Source: a virus
Length of the DNA stretch: 62,136 nucleotides
Virus record (IMG/VR): IMGVR_UViG_3300030090_003965
Coordinates: 1 to 62,136 of that record
Reading direction: 5' to 3' (one strand)
Made by a program: the position numbers and the translations under genes. Below, one piece after another: positions 46,948-56,748 of the stretch. Position 1 is the stretch's first letter; each line of letters begins with the position of its first letter. A model generated the notes under the pieces. The model was not told where the DNA came from and did not search any database. It saw nothing but the letters and a program-made list of their open reading frames with translations.

Positions 46948-48387
46948 ATGAGGTATAAATTTAAAACAACCCCTTATGGGCACCAAATGGAAGCCCTAGA
47001 AAGATCATGGCAAAGCCGCTACTATGCCCTGTTTATGGATATGGGTACGGGTAAGTCTAAGGTGCTGATAGACACCACCGCCATGCTTTACGACAAAGGC
47101 CATATACATGCCGCCATGATAGTGGCCCCAAAGAGTGTGTACCGTAACTGGCTGCGTAACGAAATCCCCCTGCACTTACCCGAACATATTGACCGCAATG
47201 TGGTGGCGTGGTCGCCTAAAAATACACAGAAAAAGAAAAAAGAACTCGAAACCCTGTTCACCGCCACCCCTGAGGAGCTAAAGATTCTGCTAATGAATGT
47301 AGAAGCCTTTAGTACCAAAAAAGGAGTGGCTTTTGCCAAGCTGTTTTTACAACGGTGGAGAACCCTGTTGGCCGTGGACGAAAGCACCACAATAAAAACC
47401 CGAACCGCCAACCGCACCAAAAACCTAATAAAGATAGGAAAGCAAGCCACTTACCGTAGAATACTTACGGGGTCGCCTATTACAAAGTCGCCACTGGACT
47501 TATTTACCCAGTGTGAGTTTTTAAACGAAGGTAGCCTAGAGCAGTCAAGTTACTGGGCGTTTCAGAACAGGTACGCCAAAATGATTCGCCGTAACCTAGG
47601 CAGCCATTCGTTTAATCAAGTAGTGGGGTACCGCAACCTAGAAGAACTCAACAGTATTATTGCACCGTTTAGTTTCCGCGTTAGAAAAGAAGACTGCCTT
47701 GACCTGCCCGCTAAAGTATACGTGCAACGCACCGTAGAGCTTACCACACAGCAGCAGGAGGTCTACGCCACGTTAAAACGTGCAGCCCTAGCCATTATAG
47801 ACGGCACCCTAATAAGCACCCCTAACGTGCTTACACAGATCCTGAGACTACAACAGGTGTGCAGTGGCTACGCCCGCATGGACGACGGCACCGTAAAACA
47901 CATGCCTACTAACAAACTAAAGGAATTACTAAGCGTAGTAGAAGAAACCTCCGGTAAGATGATTATCTGGGCCAACTTTACCCACGACCTACTAACCATT
48001 GAAGAAGAACTAACTAAACTCTACGGCGAAGACTCTTGCGCCACTTTCTACGGTGACACCGCCCTAGAAGCACGACAAGAAATAGTAGAAGAATTCCAAG
48101 ACAGCAGTAGTCCACTACGGTTTTTTATTGGCCAGCCGCGTACAGGGGGCTACGGCTTAACTCTTACCCAAGCTAAAACCGTAATCTACTACAGTAACGG
48201 TTACGACCTTGAAGTACGCTTGCAAAGCGAAGACCGCGCCCACCGCATAGGACAGGAAAACAAAGTAACTTACGTAGACATAGTGGCTGAAGGCACCGTA
48301 GATGCAAAAATACTCAAAGCCCTGCGTAACAAAATAAACATTGCCAGCCAAGTAATGGCAGAAGGCCATAAGGAATGGCTTATTTAG
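46948..48387 (+). CDS. SNF2-type SF2 helicase
   Basis: 479 aa, the only plus-strand gene. Motifs: Q-like YGHQMEALERSW, I MDMGTGKSKVLID, Ia VAPKSVYRNWLRNE, II LLAVDEST, III RILTGSPITKSPLDL, IV MIIWANFTHD, V IGQPRTGGYGLTLTQAKTVIYYS, VI QSEDRAHRIGQ. The VI motif RAHRIGQ is the SNF2 hallmark. Probable translocase or remodeller in replication, recombination or anti-defence. A weak plus-strand promoter TTAATG-17-TATACA lies at 46893-46921. Its 3' end overlaps the convergent nuclease by eight bases. Confidence 0.92.
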   Translation: MRYKFKTTPYGHQMEALERSWQSRYYALFMDMGTGKSKVLIDTTAMLYDKGHIHAAMIVAPKSVYRNWLRNEIPLHLPEHIDRNVVAWSPKNTQKKKKELETLFTATPEELKILLMNVEAFSTKKGVAFAKLFLQRWRTLLAVDESTTIKTRTANRTKNLIKIGKQATYRRILTGSPITKSPLDLFTQCEFLNEGSLEQSSYWAFQNRYAKMIRRNLGSHSFNQVVGYRNLEELNSIIAPFSFRVRKEDCLDLPAKVYVQRTVELTTQQQEVYATLKRAALAIIDGTLISTPNVLTQILRLQQVCSGYARMDDGTVKHMPTNKLKELLSVVEETSGKMIIWANFTHDLLTIEEELTKLYGEDSCATFYGDTALEARQEIVEEFQDSSSPLRFFIGQPRTGGYGLTLTQAKTVIYYSNGYDLEVRLQSEDRAHRIGQENKVTYVDIVAEGTVDAKILKALRNKINIASQVMAEGHKEWLI

Positions 48388-48790
48388 AGTTTACTATTTG
48401 GCGGTTTTTAATGTGTTCTGCGGCAATATCTTCTTTAGACTGCCCATGGTACGGCACGGCATGGCCTTCCTGACACATGAGGTCATTGGCACAATGGCCG
48501 TCTTTATTGATAATTTTGCCGAGAATACGCCCGAATTTACCCCTGCCACTGCCTTTAGCGGTTTCTAGGGTAATTTGGTAGTCTTCGGCTTCGATAAAAT
48601 CTACCAAGAACTGCTTGGCAAGTAGACCGTACTTTTTTTCAACCTTGTCGCGAGTACGAGATTCCGGTGTATCTATACCGTAGAGCCTGATGCGCTGTTT
48701 AGCAAGTATTACCTTAAAACCAAGGTCTATGTCGCAATCGACAGTATCGCCATCAATGATTCGGGTAATTTTGGCTTTGTACTGGTACAT
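48380..48790 (-). CDS. thermonuclease-like (SNase) protein
   Basis: 136 aa. ITRIIDGDTVDCDIDLGFKVILAKQRIRLYGIDTPESRT is the staphylococcal-nuclease OB-fold core with Asp of DGDT, Arg of IRLYGID and TPE; the second Arg/Glu set follows in KGSGRGKFGRILGKI. No signal peptide, so it works in the infected cell, perhaps in DNA or RNA breakdown. It overlaps the virion protein gene by one base. Confidence 0.85.
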   Translation of the reverse strand: MYQYKAKITRIIDGDTVDCDIDLGFKVILAKQRIRLYGIDTPESRTRDKVEKKYGLLAKQFLVDFIEAEDYQITLETAKGSGRGKFGRILGKIINKDGHCANDLMCQEGHAVPYHGQSKEDIAAEHIKNRQIVNSK

Positions 48791-51700
48791 CAGCCTAGTA
48801 AGGACATAATACCGCTGCGGTCACGGGCGGTTTCTTTTTCGGCAACGGCCTGTCCTAATGGGTCGTATGGAAACAGGGAAGAATAGTTTTGCATATTGTT
48901 CTGTACGGGTTGTGTACTTGCCTGCGGTACGGGTTGTGTACTTGCCTGCGGTACGCGTAGTTCCGGTACAGTAGTAGGCGTTGCAGGTGCTTGATCTACA
49001 GGGGGAACAGCTGGTTGTGGTTCAGCTGAAGGAAGAGGATATCGATAAACACGGGTTTCAGGTGGCGCTTGTCTAGGAGGATACAGTTGACCATCAACCT
49101 CTACTCTGTCAATGTTACTGGGGTCAACAATGCCTTGTAACCATAGTAGTCTTCTCAAATGACCAGCTTGTTCGTCGGTCACAGAAAAAGCATCGTTTCC
49201 TGAGCGAGTAAGAGTCCTAGCAAATTCTGGATCAATCATTGCTCTTTGTAACATTTGATCCATAGCTCTAGTGTTTCCTGCTCGCCAAGCCTGTGAAGCT
49301 ATCCAAACAGAAGTGGTTCGTGGGCTAACACGACCTTCTAGCATATTGATCATACGTGCAGACCACCCTTGTGGTGTTACACCGGTAACGTCTCCAAAGG
49401 CCTCTATAAGGCCTCCTCTATCTAGACCTCTTCCTATTTGTTGTCTCATACCTAGTTGAAACACTCTTTCAAATCCATCAAGGGTAACTAAGAGATTATC
49501 AAAATGTTCCCTACCCATCACGGTAACAAAGGCATCTTCATTCTGTCCCAGCATGGTAGCAAAGGACTGAAGATCTGACGTTGCAGTAGGACGCCATCCG
49601 GGAGTTAAAATTTCTTCCTTGTTTACTGCTCCTGCCCGTTCTACTTTGTAGATCATTTCCTCGAAAAGTTTACGGTTTAATGCTTCCTGAGCTCCCGGGA
49701 AGGAATCTTTTCCTCTTGTAACAGAAGCCAATGACCGTAAAACAGAAGAATCTTTTGGTCCACCCACACCTAGTGCTCGGTTGATAGCGTACTGGAAGAT
49801 GTTTTCCATACTTTCGTTTTGAAAAATAGTTCGGTCTGTTTGAGACCATCCTTCCGTATTAGCAAACGCCTTAAAATCATCAAGTGCTCGGGTAAGTGAA
49901 TAATCTTCTACTCGTCTTTGTCTGGCCTGTAGTCTCCTTTGCCTAGAAAGAAGAAAACCCAGCCTATTACCTGTGTCGGAGAGTATAGAAGCCGCCGTGA
50001 CCTGTTCCCCCGTCACAGGGTGAGGTACTCTTAAAGTTTCTAACATGGGCCTGTTGTCGGAAATATATTGGTTTAATTTTCCTTCATCCAATTTACCATT
50101 AGTCATAGCACCACTGGCATTTCTTGCTCTATCGAGAACCACATCTCTCATTGCTGTGAGCATTTGAAATTGAGGAGTTTGGCCTCCTGTTCCCGCGTTA
50201 TTTGGTAAAAGTTCTGCCATGTGCATGAACTGGTCAGCGGTGTCGCTGTTTCTGAGAAAAGCCAAGGCCACTTCTTCATCGGGAACAGTGTACTGTGTTA
50301 CAGGGGACAAGGTATCGCCCCAAGGGCTTACTCTTTCTGGAGCACTTCCCGGACCTGTTTGAATAGTTCTTTTTACTGCGGCTCGTTCAAAGGGTAAAAT
50401 CATGTTTTCAAAGTACTGCCACGCAAACTCCTTATAGTTATCTGTAGCAGTACGAAAATGCCCTGCGGGGCCGTACATCATATTATCCAAAACAGTTCTT
50501 AAAGAGGCTAAATCTGTTACATCTACTCCTTCTGCTGATCTCATAGCAGTAGTAACCTGTTGTCGGAATCTTCTCCAGTTTTGGAATCCAAGTGTACCAC
50601 TTTCAGGGTTAAAGTCTAGAAACTCTCTTATCAACTTATGGGTTTGTCTTCCTCCTAGTAAGTCATCCATACTGTGTGTGCCACCTAGGTTTAAAAGACC
50701 TAAGAGCTGATCTCTCACAGCAGGAATAGTCTGCATTTCAGGGGTACCGTCTGGGTTAAGTACGGCTTCAGTTATAATGTTACCGCTTGCATCTGTGGTT
50801 TCCCGTGTAACGGGAATTTGGTGCTCGTTCAGGTAGCCTACAGACCTTCTTTGGTCTATTCCTAAGTCGGTGGCTAACTTATCTGTTGCTGCCTTAGAAT
50901 TATCCCAGAAGGTTTGCCACAAAGTACGTATAGTTCTTCCTGCTTCATCTCTACGAACTTCCTGAGCCCCACCAGCCATTTCTTCTAGTTCTACGTCTAT
51001 ATTACGTAGGTTTGCGGCAAGTTTATCGTTTAATCTTTGTACTCTCCCTGTAACAGAGTCAATTATCATGCTGGGTTCAGGCCAAACAGGTTGCCCATCT
51101 GCATTCAGCATAGGAAGCCCTGTTTCTGGGTCAATAACAGGCATAAACAGTTTTTGTTCAACAAAATCATTCATTATGGCTGCGTTTTTCAGCCCTGTTT
51201 CTCGATACGCAGCGGCAGATTCTTGGTCTAAGCCCGCAACCAATCTAGATTCTTCACGCATTAAAATGGGAGAACGACTTCTCGCCGCAGGACTAAGCTG
51301 TAGCTGTTCACCTGTTATGTTTTCTATCAGAGCTTCTATTTGTTCTGTGCGACTAAGGTAGGCGGCGTTTTCTTGTCTTGTAAGTTCTGCTTCTATTTTA
51401 TCTTCTGTAGACCTTCGTGTTCTTTGTCCCCTATTCCAGAACCTTAACCTATCGCCTGCTTCTCTCCCTGTTCTTGCAGCGGTATCGTATACTGTTCCTA
51501 AAATTCCTTCTCTCCCTGTCTGTGTGTTAAGGTCTGATGCTCTTTCAGAAAACCATGTTGTTGCTCTACCAGAAGGAGACTTGTTAGCCAATGCGCCAAA
51601 GAGGTTAAAAACCCCTCCCATACCTTGCTGTGCTAGTGCAACACCCGCCATAGGAACAGCAAGTGACCATGGGCCAGATCCGGGGATGGCTTCTTCCCAG

Positions 51701-52659
51701 CCTTGGTACCATATTCCACCTATACCACCTGCGCCTATTTCTGCGGCAGCCAGTTTCATGGGGTCTTGCATGTAGCGAGCAGGATAGGCTGTTGTGGTAG
51801 CTAACCGAATTCCGGGAAACATTGTTCCAAGAGGATTAGTTTGACTAAACGGCTGGCTTATTCTTTGTAAGGTTTGCAGTTGAGCCGCTTGGCTTGCTGC
51901 GGGGCCTGCTGCCTGTTCGAGAGCAGGGAAAATACGTCTTGCCAAGGACGCAGTAAGTGCCGTAGTGCCTACACCCATAGCCGCACCTATTCCTAACCCC
52001 TGTCCCATACGTCCCATGGAAGTTTGAAAACCTACTTTATCGCCTTCTCCCCTTTGTCCAAGGGCACTAAGTTGACCCGCTATAAATCTAGTGGGTTGCG
52101 GTACGTAGTTAGTGTCTAAAAAGTCTCTAACAGATTTTGCCCAAGGGGCAGTTCGGATTGTTTCGTAGTCGGAGGCATTTATTATTCTATCGAATATGTT
52201 TCGGGTAACGGGTGTATCCATAGGAAGTACACCCATAGACTTTGCATCTAATATGGCTGCGCTAACCACATAGTCTGGTATACTTGCAATAGCCCCACTC
52301 AGACCACTCACTGTTCCTCTTGCAAGATTACTTATCCCAGAAAAAGGACCGCTGCCATAAGATTCTCCCCCTGCTCTTTGACTAGGCATCACATGCTGAA
52401 CTACGTCTCGGTATGGGGGTTCCCCTGCTGCTATAGCTCCCTCTAGCGTAGCTGGTGGAGGTACTCTAAGTTCGGGTACAACATAGTCGTCTTCTCTAAG
52501 AGCTGCTTGTATTTGTTGAGGAGTTGCGGGGGTAGCGATAATGTTTGGTCTAACCCCTATTGGACGTGGAGGACCATACACCTGTTCTGGGGCAGAGGGG
52601 ATGTAGTCCACCGCTCCTTGGTCACGCATTCTGGTTATTTCTTCTGGAGGAACAGCCAT
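48790..52659 (-). CDS. large internal virion protein
   Basis: 1289 aa. The N-terminal 100 residues are Pro-rich; hydrophobic Gly/Ala helices lie at about 220-260 and 320-350 (GLGIGAAMGVGTTALTASLA; WSLAVPMAGVALAQQGMGGVF). Long helical regions fill the rest. Size, hydrophobic segments and location resemble podovirus ejection proteins that cross the envelope at DNA entry. The C-terminal tail has an 8-residue duplication (VPQASTQP). No lytic transglycosylase motif found. Confidence 0.55.
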   Translation of the reverse strand: MAVPPEEITRMRDQGAVDYIPSAPEQVYGPPRPIGVRPNIIATPATPQQIQAALREDDYVVPELRVPPPATLEGAIAAGEPPYRDVVQHVMPSQRAGGESYGSGPFSGISNLARGTVSGLSGAIASIPDYVVSAAILDAKSMGVLPMDTPVTRNIFDRIINASDYETIRTAPWAKSVRDFLDTNYVPQPTRFIAGQLSALGQRGEGDKVGFQTSMGRMGQGLGIGAAMGVGTTALTASLARRIFPALEQAAGPAASQAAQLQTLQRISQPFSQTNPLGTMFPGIRLATTTAYPARYMQDPMKLAAAEIGAGGIGGIWYQGWEEAIPGSGPWSLAVPMAGVALAQQGMGGVFNLFGALANKSPSGRATTWFSERASDLNTQTGREGILGTVYDTAARTGREAGDRLRFWNRGQRTRRSTEDKIEAELTRQENAAYLSRTEQIEALIENITGEQLQLSPAARSRSPILMREESRLVAGLDQESAAAYRETGLKNAAIMNDFVEQKLFMPVIDPETGLPMLNADGQPVWPEPSMIIDSVTGRVQRLNDKLAANLRNIDVELEEMAGGAQEVRRDEAGRTIRTLWQTFWDNSKAATDKLATDLGIDQRRSVGYLNEHQIPVTRETTDASGNIITEAVLNPDGTPEMQTIPAVRDQLLGLLNLGGTHSMDDLLGGRQTHKLIREFLDFNPESGTLGFQNWRRFRQQVTTAMRSAEGVDVTDLASLRTVLDNMMYGPAGHFRTATDNYKEFAWQYFENMILPFERAAVKRTIQTGPGSAPERVSPWGDTLSPVTQYTVPDEEVALAFLRNSDTADQFMHMAELLPNNAGTGGQTPQFQMLTAMRDVVLDRARNASGAMTNGKLDEGKLNQYISDNRPMLETLRVPHPVTGEQVTAASILSDTGNRLGFLLSRQRRLQARQRRVEDYSLTRALDDFKAFANTEGWSQTDRTIFQNESMENIFQYAINRALGVGGPKDSSVLRSLASVTRGKDSFPGAQEALNRKLFEEMIYKVERAGAVNKEEILTPGWRPTATSDLQSFATMLGQNEDAFVTVMGREHFDNLLVTLDGFERVFQLGMRQQIGRGLDRGGLIEAFGDVTGVTPQGWSARMINMLEGRVSPRTTSVWIASQAWRAGNTRAMDQMLQRAMIDPEFARTLTRSGNDAFSVTDEQAGHLRRLLWLQGIVDPSNIDRVEVDGQLYPPRQAPPETRVYRYPLPSAEPQPAVPPVDQAPATPTTVPELRVPQASTQPVPQASTQPVQNNMQNYSSLFPYDPLGQAVAEKETARDRSGIMSLLG
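48904..48951. repeat. 24-bp tandem duplication, two copies
   Basis: Unit begins TACGGGTTGTGTACTTGCCT. Two identical copies in frame near the 3' end of 48790-52659, adding eight residues each. Confidence 0.9.
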
Positions 52660-52662
52660 GGT

Positions 52663-55554
52663 TTAATCTGTCTTTCGAAACGGAAATTGTGCTCTGGCTT
52701 CATCCGTCAGTCTGCCAGCTTCCCCATATCTGAACCAAATTCCTCTTCTTCCCACTTGTTCAGTAGGTTTACTATACTCTATTCCGTAATATGGTAGGTC
52801 GGGGTTCTCGGGGTCACGCTGTTTTAGTTTTTCTTCAACTTCTTTCTCTTTACCTTCTGGTACTGGGTAAAAGCCCCATTTACCCTCTAACTGTGAGGCA
52901 TTATGATGGTTATTAGAGTTTCTTATCATATCGACATAGTTCCGATGTTCGCCTATATCTAATCTAAAGGGATCACGAATTCCGCCACTTGGAGCCACTT
53001 CCATTGAGTAGTAAGGCTGACCAGTTAGTTCTGCTACAGAGCGAGAATAATCGTTTTGGAGTCCTCTAAGAATTTCTAACATCCTTGCTCTAGCTGCTTT
53101 GGGGTTTCTAAAGAACTGTGCTGGGGCTTCTCCTAAAACATTACGTACGTACCGCACTTGTCCTTCTGGGTATCGCATAGAAGGCACCGCAGCTCTTACT
53201 AAGATTTCAACTAATCTTGTCCATTCAGTAGCCATTTGTTCTGTACCCATGTTCTGGATCCAGTCATCCCAGCGGCTATCATCAGGGATAAAGGCAGCGG
53301 CGTTATTCATAAACATCTGAACACTTGCCGCTGGACCTGTGGCAGATTCAAACCCTGATCTTTCCATAAAGCTCATGAACTCGCGCACTGCGTTTTCATA
53401 GTCCATTACTCCTGTCAGCATACGACTACGAAGACTAGCCTGACCATGAACTGCCATATAGTCCCAGTCAATAGCAGGGGCACCATTCAATTTAGCAAGA
53501 GGATGACTAGAATCAACCCCAAGCTCTTCTGGAGCGTTTAGGGTTAGTACTTCGTTTGTTTCTGGATTGGTAAAGCGAACAACGTGGGCTTTGCCGGTGT
53601 TTTTGTTTACTATGCTGACGACATTATCTTTAACGGCGACTTCCTCAAAGTCTGCCAGTGTTCCCATAGTCCAGTCTTGTTTATTGGAGTCCAGTAGTTC
53701 AAGTCCTCCATCTGGGCCAGTACTTGTGTAGTACAAGGCGTTTGCGGTATCAGCAAAACCGGTGACTTGTTGAGGATTTCCCTGCTCATCAAAAAGTACA
53801 AAATTTGTTCTTGTATACTTTGGTGTTGATTTACCGGTTTGTCCAAGGGCATAGGCATCAGCATCTATGGGGGTTATGTCTTGGGCATCTCCTATGTAGT
53901 TTCCGTCTAGTCCAAAAAGCCCATAAGGATGCATACGCCCTGCGCCGTACCGGCGTTTGTTTTCTGAATCGGTATACATAAAGTACTCTACAGGTGTTGT
54001 AGCGTAGCTCTGCAGCACATCATCTCTGTGTCTTGCGTTAACCCCTTCTGCTTCTGCTCCCAGCTGGGCCAGGACCTGTCCCCAGTTCAGAGAACCACTC
54101 ATTAGTTCGTATTGCCTCAGTTCATCTTGACTTTTATCCTCCTCAAAAGCCTCTATAGCCGCTGACCTGAGGTTTAATTGTATTGTGTTGTATTCGGACT
54201 GTAGGGCTTCTGCCTGTTCGTATGCTCCTTGGGCCATGGCCATTTGTTGCTGGTTTCTGAGGTCCTCTAGCCGTTTGTATTCACCACGGGCGTTTACGCG
54301 GATTTGTCTGTCTATAGCGGACTTTTCCTTGGCCAGTGTACCTATACCGTCTGCTAGTCCGGGAATAGCCTGCGCCATGGCATAAAAAGGATTCTTACTA
54401 CTGGTGGCTATTGCTCCCCCAAACTTGGCCAGTTCTAGCCAGCTTTGGGTTTCTATGTCTTTTTGTATATCACCGTAGTCGCCTTGGTATTCAGCAAGAA
54501 CCTGTTCGTAGTCAGGGTTTTCTACCAAGTAGTCCCCCATTAACTGTTTTTGTTCTTGTATAATTTGTTCTGGTGTTTTTCTCTCAGGTAAATAGTCTGT
54601 TAGTTGGCCTAGTCTTCTATCTACTCTAGCGTCAACACTCTCTACTTTTGGAAGCGCATCGGATAAGGTACCTCTATACTGTTTTGCGTAATCCTGTATG
54701 TCTTGCATCTTTATTTCGGGTGTTTTACCAAAATCAATATCCCATAAGGTTTCCGCACGGTCCATTCCATCGTAAATATCTTTATCAGAGGCATAACTCC
54801 CAGCAGGAATATTCCTAACGTCCACTTGTCCTCTATAAAGAGGGAGAATATCAGGGTCGGTTATTGGAGTAATCGGCCCTAACTGCGCGGCATCTACGGC
54901 CTGCCGCTGTGCGGCATCTACAGCAGCGGAGCTTCCCACGGGAGGAGTTTTTCCTATTGGGGTCAGCAAGGGGTTATTTGCGTTAATGTTTCCATAAATA
55001 GGATTAGTGCCCATAGGGTTAAGGTCATTAAAGCCACCTAGATTAAACCCTACCATGGGGTTAAAATCCGCAGGCATGGGCATAGTAGGAGCAGCTACAG
55101 GGCTGGTGGGGTCGCCAACGGCAGTACCCATTGTTTGTGCTGTTAGGTCTCCGGGATCGCCCAACAAACTACCCAGCCCACCTTGCCCGTTAGTAGACTC
55201 TACCGACTGTATAAGCTGTAAAGTGGTCTGAGTTATAGGCAGTACGCTCTCGGGGGTGGCTTGTGCGTCTTGTTCGCCAACAAGGGCAGCCAGTTCGGTG
55301 CGGGCCTGCTCGGTATTAGTGGCAGTGCCTCCCATGGCAGCCAGCATATCGTCTACGGACTCTGCCGCATCTAGCTGGGCACTGGTAGCAGCTATTTCTT
55401 GGTTCATGGCGGTGTCGACTTCTTGTTGTAAGTCTGTCGTGAGCTGTGTTTCTAGTTCAGGGTTTACTGGTGCGGAAGGTACATCGGCCACGGTACTTAC
55501 AATACCGGAATTCTGCGCCTGATCGTTGAACATTGGTCGGTTGAGAATAGCCAT
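52663..55554 (-). CDS. large virion-associated protein
   Basis: 963 aa. Low-complexity N-terminus (Pro/Asn/Gly), coiled coil at about 400-470 (QIRVNARGEYKRLEDLRNQQ QMAMAQ region), and a beta-containing C-terminal half. It is followed one base later by 55555-56748. Position in the late virion block suggests a second internal or tail protein. I do not recognise a named domain. Confidence 0.55.
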   Translation of the reverse strand: MAILNRPMFNDQAQNSGIVSTVADVPSAPVNPELETQLTTDLQQEVDTAMNQEIAATSAQLDAAESVDDMLAAMGGTATNTEQARTELAALVGEQDAQATPESVLPITQTTLQLIQSVESTNGQGGLGSLLGDPGDLTAQTMGTAVGDPTSPVAAPTMPMPADFNPMVGFNLGGFNDLNPMGTNPIYGNINANNPLLTPIGKTPPVGSSAAVDAAQRQAVDAAQLGPITPITDPDILPLYRGQVDVRNIPAGSYASDKDIYDGMDRAETLWDIDFGKTPEIKMQDIQDYAKQYRGTLSDALPKVESVDARVDRRLGQLTDYLPERKTPEQIIQEQKQLMGDYLVENPDYEQVLAEYQGDYGDIQKDIETQSWLELAKFGGAIATSSKNPFYAMAQAIPGLADGIGTLAKEKSAIDRQIRVNARGEYKRLEDLRNQQQMAMAQGAYEQAEALQSEYNTIQLNLRSAAIEAFEEDKSQDELRQYELMSGSLNWGQVLAQLGAEAEGVNARHRDDVLQSYATTPVEYFMYTDSENKRRYGAGRMHPYGLFGLDGNYIGDAQDITPIDADAYALGQTGKSTPKYTRTNFVLFDEQGNPQQVTGFADTANALYYTSTGPDGGLELLDSNKQDWTMGTLADFEEVAVKDNVVSIVNKNTGKAHVVRFTNPETNEVLTLNAPEELGVDSSHPLAKLNGAPAIDWDYMAVHGQASLRSRMLTGVMDYENAVREFMSFMERSGFESATGPAASVQMFMNNAAAFIPDDSRWDDWIQNMGTEQMATEWTRLVEILVRAAVPSMRYPEGQVRYVRNVLGEAPAQFFRNPKAARARMLEILRGLQNDYSRSVAELTGQPYYSMEVAPSGGIRDPFRLDIGEHRNYVDMIRNSNNHHNASQLEGKWGFYPVPEGKEKEVEEKLKQRDPENPDLPYYGIEYSKPTEQVGRRGIWFRYGEAGRLTDEARAQFPFRKTD

Positions 55555-56748
55555 TTATGTTCTATTCCCAAACAAGTTCTGATACCCCTGATACGCCCCC
55601 AAAGCCGCTATACCCGTACCTACCGCAGCACTCATGGGATTAGCTCCCGGAGCCGTGGTAGCCGTAATTGCCGACTCACTACTGGGAGCCCCCTTGTACA
55701 TGTCACTAAGGAACCCTATGCGCTGGAACGGTTCGTAGGCTTCGGCGGTAGCAGTCTGGCGGTAAGCGTCCATTGCGCGTTGCTGGGTTTCTTGGTCTAA
55801 GCCGCCCAGCAGGCTAAGGAACTGGTTTTCGCCTTGTTGTATGGCTGCTTGTCTTGCACCTAGGTCGCCGTAGGCAGTACCCATGCCTCGCAGGGTATCG
55901 GCGGTTTGGCCATACAGGCCTCCTACGCCCATTAGTCCAGCACCGCCTTGTTGCATTCCGGTTAAGCCTAGTTGGCCACCTCGTAAGGCTGCTTGTGTAC
56001 CTAATTGTCCAGCCATGCCCAAGCCTTGTATTCCCAACTGCTGCCCGCGTTGCAAGCGGCCCAGTTGTTGTTCTCTTGCACCCATGCTGGCAGCCAAAGC
56101 CTGTTGGTAGTTACGGCTCATGTCTTCGGCAATCCGCTTAGCCTTAATGTCACTAATGTTGCGCTGGAATTCTTGTTCGGCAACGGCTTGACGTGTACCA
56201 CCAAAAGCTCCCGCAGCTACCCCCTGTGCCCTGATACCCATTAGGTCTTGCTGGGCTTGGCGGTCTATATCCCTTAGGGTCTGCTGGGTGACTTCTCTTT
56301 GGTAGGGGTCCATAAAGCGGGCGGCTTCGTTAGGGTCGTACATGGCAGCACCAGCACCTAAACCACCAACCAAGGTACCAATTCCTCCCATAGTATCTGC
56401 GGCTCGTTGGTCTGCCAGAGCAGCGGCACCATACCCGTACTGGGGAGCACCACGGAAAACACCAGCGGCTTCTGCGCCTAGTTGGCCTATATTGCCCGCA
56501 GCCGCTACGCCACTGCCCAAGGCTCCTGCGGCTCGGTTTAAGTACGGCTGGTAGGAACCCAGTCCCTGTGTGGTACGAGTCATTGCTAACCGCTGCATGG
56601 GGCTTAGGCCCGCTGTTTGGTAGCCTAAACGGCTCATATCAACGGGTATGGCTGCTCGTTGTTTAGCTAGTTCTAATAGACCTAGCTTGTAGGCTTCTAT
56701 TTCGGGGGCTTCCCGTGCAATGTGTGTTTGAACGTTTTCTTCAACCAT
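55555..56748 (-). CDS. virion protein, GAFGGTRQ family
   Basis: 397 aa. FMDPYQREVTQQTLRDIDRQ ... GVAAGAFGGTRQAVAEQEFQ is a strong signature of a marine phage structural protein, next to long Gly/Ala/Gln helices. Repeats of the LGLTGMQ/GLGMAG type fill the middle. A possible ejectosome component. Bases 56015-56036 inside it recur at 26821-26842. Confidence 0.65.
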   Translation of the reverse strand: MVEENVQTHIAREAPEIEAYKLGLLELAKQRAAIPVDMSRLGYQTAGLSPMQRLAMTRTTQGLGSYQPYLNRAAGALGSGVAAAGNIGQLGAEAAGVFRGAPQYGYGAAALADQRAADTMGGIGTLVGGLGAGAAMYDPNEAARFMDPYQREVTQQTLRDIDRQAQQDLMGIRAQGVAAGAFGGTRQAVAEQEFQRNISDIKAKRIAEDMSRNYQQALAASMGAREQQLGRLQRGQQLGIQGLGMAGQLGTQAALRGGQLGLTGMQQGGAGLMGVGGLYGQTADTLRGMGTAYGDLGARQAAIQQGENQFLSLLGGLDQETQQRAMDAYRQTATAEAYEPFQRIGFLSDMYKGAPSSESAITATTAPGANPMSAAVGTGIAALGAYQGYQNLFGNRT